Source: Larix kaempferi
Taxonomy: Eukaryota; Streptophyta; Pinopsida; Pinales; Pinaceae
NCBI GenBank assembly: GCA_027924585.1
Contig: BSBM01001935.1
Coordinates: 923,167-987,166, forward strand
DNA: 64,000 nt
Direction of reading: 5' to 3'
The translations under genes and the position numbers were made by a program. This document shows, in pieces, positions 61,473 through 64,000 of the stretch. Position 1 is the stretch's first letter; each line of letters begins with the position of its first letter. Under the pieces are notes generated by a model, which was given only the letters and a program-made list of their open reading frames with translations, made no database searches and was not told the origin of the DNA.

Positions 61473-63185
61473 ATGGATAAAGATGACATTTCTGTACATG
61501 AGTCACCATCAAGTCCCAAGTGGGTTGAAAAAATCATACAAGCTGCAGGAGAATTGGCAGGAAATCCCCAAGAGCCTAGGAAGACTAGATCTCAAACAAT
61601 CAATGCTTCCTTTGAAAATGAAAGTGAACTTGCTGATAATTGTTATATGATGATTGGATCTTATCCAACATCATATCAGGAAGCTCATCATGATCCAAGG
61701 TGGAGAACAGCAATGCAAGAAGAATTCCAATCTCTCCAAGAGAACAAAACATGGGATTTGGTGCTTCTTCCTCCCAAGAGGAAACTTGTGCAATGTAAGT
61801 GGATTTTTCGAACCAAACCTATTTCTGATGGTTCTGATCTGAAGTACAAGGCTAGTTTAGTTGCTAAGGGCTACTCACAGATCCATGGTGTGGATTATAC
61901 AGAGACCCTTGCACCGGTTCCAAAGATGGACTCAATTAGACTAGCTCTAGCCATGGCAGCTAGTAAGGATTTGGAAGTTCACCATATGGATGTTAAAAGT
62001 CCATTGTTACATGGTGAGCTACAGGAAGAGATATATATGCAGCAACCTGAAGGATTTCAAGAGGATCCCACACTTGTTTGCAGGTTGAAGAAGTCACTCT
62101 ATGGACTCAAGCAAGCCCCCAGGGCTTGGTATGCCAAAATGGATGCATTTTTGCTCTCAATTGGTTCTGTCCATGCAAGTCTGATCCAAATGTTTATTTG
62201 CAGAAATGTGGTTATAATTTGCAGGTCATTGTACTATATGTTGATGATATTTTAATTACAGGGAGCTGCAACAAACAAATTGGTTCAATTAAAGCTTCTT
62301 TGCACAATGAATTTGCCATGAGTGACCTAGGATTGCTAAGGCAATTTTTGGGTTTGGAAATTGAGCAATATGAGAGAGGTATATTGCTGAGTCAACCTAA
62401 GTATGCTTCATACCTTTTATTGAAGTTTAAAATGGCTGAATGTAAGGCAGCCAAGTGCCCATTCCTTTCAGGCATAAAACTAGGTGAATTTGAAGGCTCT
62501 CCATTGGTGGATTGCACACTCTACAGGTAGCTAGTTGGAAGCTTGTTGTACCTTACACATACAAGACCTGATTTGTCTTATGATGTAAGTGCTGTAGCAA
62601 GTTATATGTAGCAGCCACATGAGATCCATTGGAAGGAATCCAAAAGGATCCTTCAATATGTCCAAGGAACAAAGAGCTTTGGGGTACACTATGCAACTGG
62701 TTCTTCACTACAACTAGCTGGATTTTTTGATTCCGATTGGGCTGGAGATCCCATCGATAGAAAGTCCACTTCAGGTTTTTTTTTTTATGTTTGTTGAAGG
62801 TCCCATTTGCTGTTCAAGTAAGAAACAACATACCATTTCACTTTCATCAGTAGAGGCCGAGTATAGGGCAGCAGTGAACGCATCCACACAGTGTGTTTGG
62901 TTGCAAGGCATTATTTGGGAGTTTGGTGTTGCTATTGATTCTCCAACCAACAGTTGGGTGGATAATAAAAGTGCCATCAAGATATATACTAATCCAATAC
63001 AGAGGCAAAGAACAAAGCACATTGAAATCCATATGCACTACATTCGGGGCTTGGTGCATGACAGGGTGATTTCCTTGCAGTATTGCCCATCCACTGAGCA
63101 AACTGCAGATATTTTCATCAAGTGTTTTACTGAGAAGACCTTCACTCACTTGAGAGCTTTTCTTGGAGTGATTAATGGATGGTGA
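61473..63185 (+). pseudogene. Copia-2 reverse transcriptase and RNase H (broken)
   Basis: The RT is mostly open from 61,473 to about 62,160 (NKTWDLVLLPPKRKLV, GYSQIHGVDYTETLAP, SLYGLKQAPRAWYAK). It then shifts frame near 62,160 and continues with the intact catalytic YVDD (62,237-62,248) and LGLLRQFLGLEIEQ. Stops occur at about 62,528 and 62,609. RNase H is in another frame from about 62,727 (KKQHTISLSSVEAEYRAAV, SWVDNKSAIKI, QTADIFIKCFTEKTF) and ends at 63,183-63,185. About 190 bp of 3' untranslated sequence precedes the polypurine tract. Fewer lesions than copia-1. Confidence 0.9.
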
Positions 63186-63371
63186 TTGCTGCAATTTAAT
63201 TGTAGGTTCAGCCCCATGTCCATTTTAGAGGGAAGGTTTTTATCCCATGTGGTTTTACTTCTTGTCCTCGGTTTATATGGACAAATAAAAATTATGTTTG
63301 TAATGAGGTGACTTGAGCCTTTGTTGCCAAGGCCTCTCACTTATTTTCATGAGTTGTACTAATTTTCAGTT

Positions 63372-63380
63372 AAGGGGGGG
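63372..63380 (+). other. Polypurine tract of copia-2
   Basis: AAGGGGGGG adjoining the 3' LTR start; plus-strand DNA synthesis primes here in LTR retrotransposons. Confidence 0.88.
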
Positions 63381-64000
63381 TGTTAGAATAGTAATCCATA
63401 CTTAGTACCATAGTCCATAACCATAGTCAAATTTTTATTGCTCATGTGCTTCATTACACCATAGTTTGGACTAGGTGACTTTAGTTGGTCAAATACCCAC
63501 ATTTGAGAGTGTTCACACCCACTTCCAAGAAAACCAGTTCACCCAACCTCTTGTTTTTTCCACAAGTGCACCCTCATTAAATGCTGGAGCACTCTCTCTC
63601 CTTGATTTGGGGAATTTCTGTTGACTAGTGGCGCTAGGGTGGAATTTGCCCAAATTTGGCTAGATTTGGAGCATTTATTGCTTTATTGGTCCTCCCAAAC
63701 ACCTCTACTTGCTCACCCACACTTGCCTTGGCCTCATTTATGACCCAGCATGCTTCAACCACCTTCACACCTGAATTCGTGATTGTTTGGGATGAGTAGG
63801 ACTGAGTTGGACCCACCTAGGGGGGATTGAGGCCAATTTGGCAATTTTGACTTGTACACTCATCTTGAGCTATCTAATGCTCTCAAATTTCTCATGGATG
63901 TAATAAAAACCTGTTCTTAACATTTTCACATGTTATACAGTCAGTTAATGCAAATATTAAGCTCACATTGTGTGTAAAATTGTCTCCTTTTCCAAGCTTT
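63381..64000 (+). repeat. 3' LTR of copia-2 (cut by window edge)
   Basis: Copy of 58,320-58,939: same start TGTTAGAATAGTAATCC and colinear to the window end (ccaagcttt). Mismatches cluster in small groups near 63,540-63,560, 63,630-63,700 and 63,890-63,960. Confidence 0.92.

Larger units (their letters stand above)
58320..64000 (+). mobile_element. Ty1/copia element 2, nearly complete
   Basis: 5' LTR, tRNA-Met-type primer-binding site, gag-pol, polypurine tract and 3' LTR occur in canonical copia order (Gag, PR, INT, RT, RNase H). The 3' LTR is cut by the window edge after 620 bp; from the 5' LTR length the element should end about 78 bp beyond. The two LTRs align over 620 bp without net length change and with about 26 mismatches counted by eye (about 4%). 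It lies in the purine-oriented satellite; the target duplication cannot be checked because the right end is outside. Confidence 0.92.

Noticed and set aside
1-64000. tRNA, rRNA, CRISPR or host protein-coding genes
   Set aside because: None seen; all normal-composition DNA is accounted for by LTR retrotransposon sequence.

Overview
The window looks like a gene-poor, repeat-rich stretch of a large seed-plant nuclear genome. The evidence is nested LTR retrotransposons of plant type: a Ty3/gypsy element of the Tat lineage with two RNase H domains, and two related Ty1/copia elements primed by initiator tRNA-Met. They sit in tens of kilobases of a complex simple-sequence satellite. I see no host gene, rRNA, tRNA or CRISPR array. 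The species cannot be named from this sequence.

Layout. (1) 1-33,962: a strongly strand-asymmetric satellite, almost only C, T and A on the + strand. Its recurring module is CCCTAACCCTTACTAACCCC followed by CTCTCTCACTCTCTC. The array is hierarchical: modules, then units of about 0.68-0.79 kb, then a super-repeat of about 11.4 kb. It is interrupted once by a 375-bp solo-LTR-like insertion (22,498-22,872). (2) 33,963-53,371: a giant Tat-type gypsy element on the minus strand. Its right (5') LTR is about 6.5 kb (46,832-53,371). The left (3') LTR is a 5.7-kb truncated copy. Each LTR carries, in U3, a degraded reading frame of about 1,100 codons of unrecognised function. The internal region holds gag, protease, an extra RNase H, RT, gypsy RNase H and integrase, all frameshifted. 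(3) 53,372-56,578: the 3' half of a + strand copia element, starting abruptly inside integrase where the gypsy element begins; its 3' LTR is 55,876-56,578. (4) 56,579-58,319: the same satellite in the opposite orientation (purine-rich on +). (5) 58,320-64,000: a second, nearly complete + strand copia element. Its 3' LTR runs off the window, about 78 bp short of its expected end.

Inferred history: satellite array; copia-1 inserts; the Tat element inserts into copia-1 integrase; the left junction is then rearranged, removing the distal end of the left Tat LTR and the 5' half of copia-1 and placing oppositely oriented satellite next to the break (or the assembly was misjoined there). Copia-2 inserted separately in the purine-oriented satellite. 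All coding regions carry frameshifts or stops, so none is likely to act autonomously today. The most unusual features are the ORF-bearing giant LTR, the 34-kb G-depleted hierarchical satellite, and the orientation switch across the transposon block.
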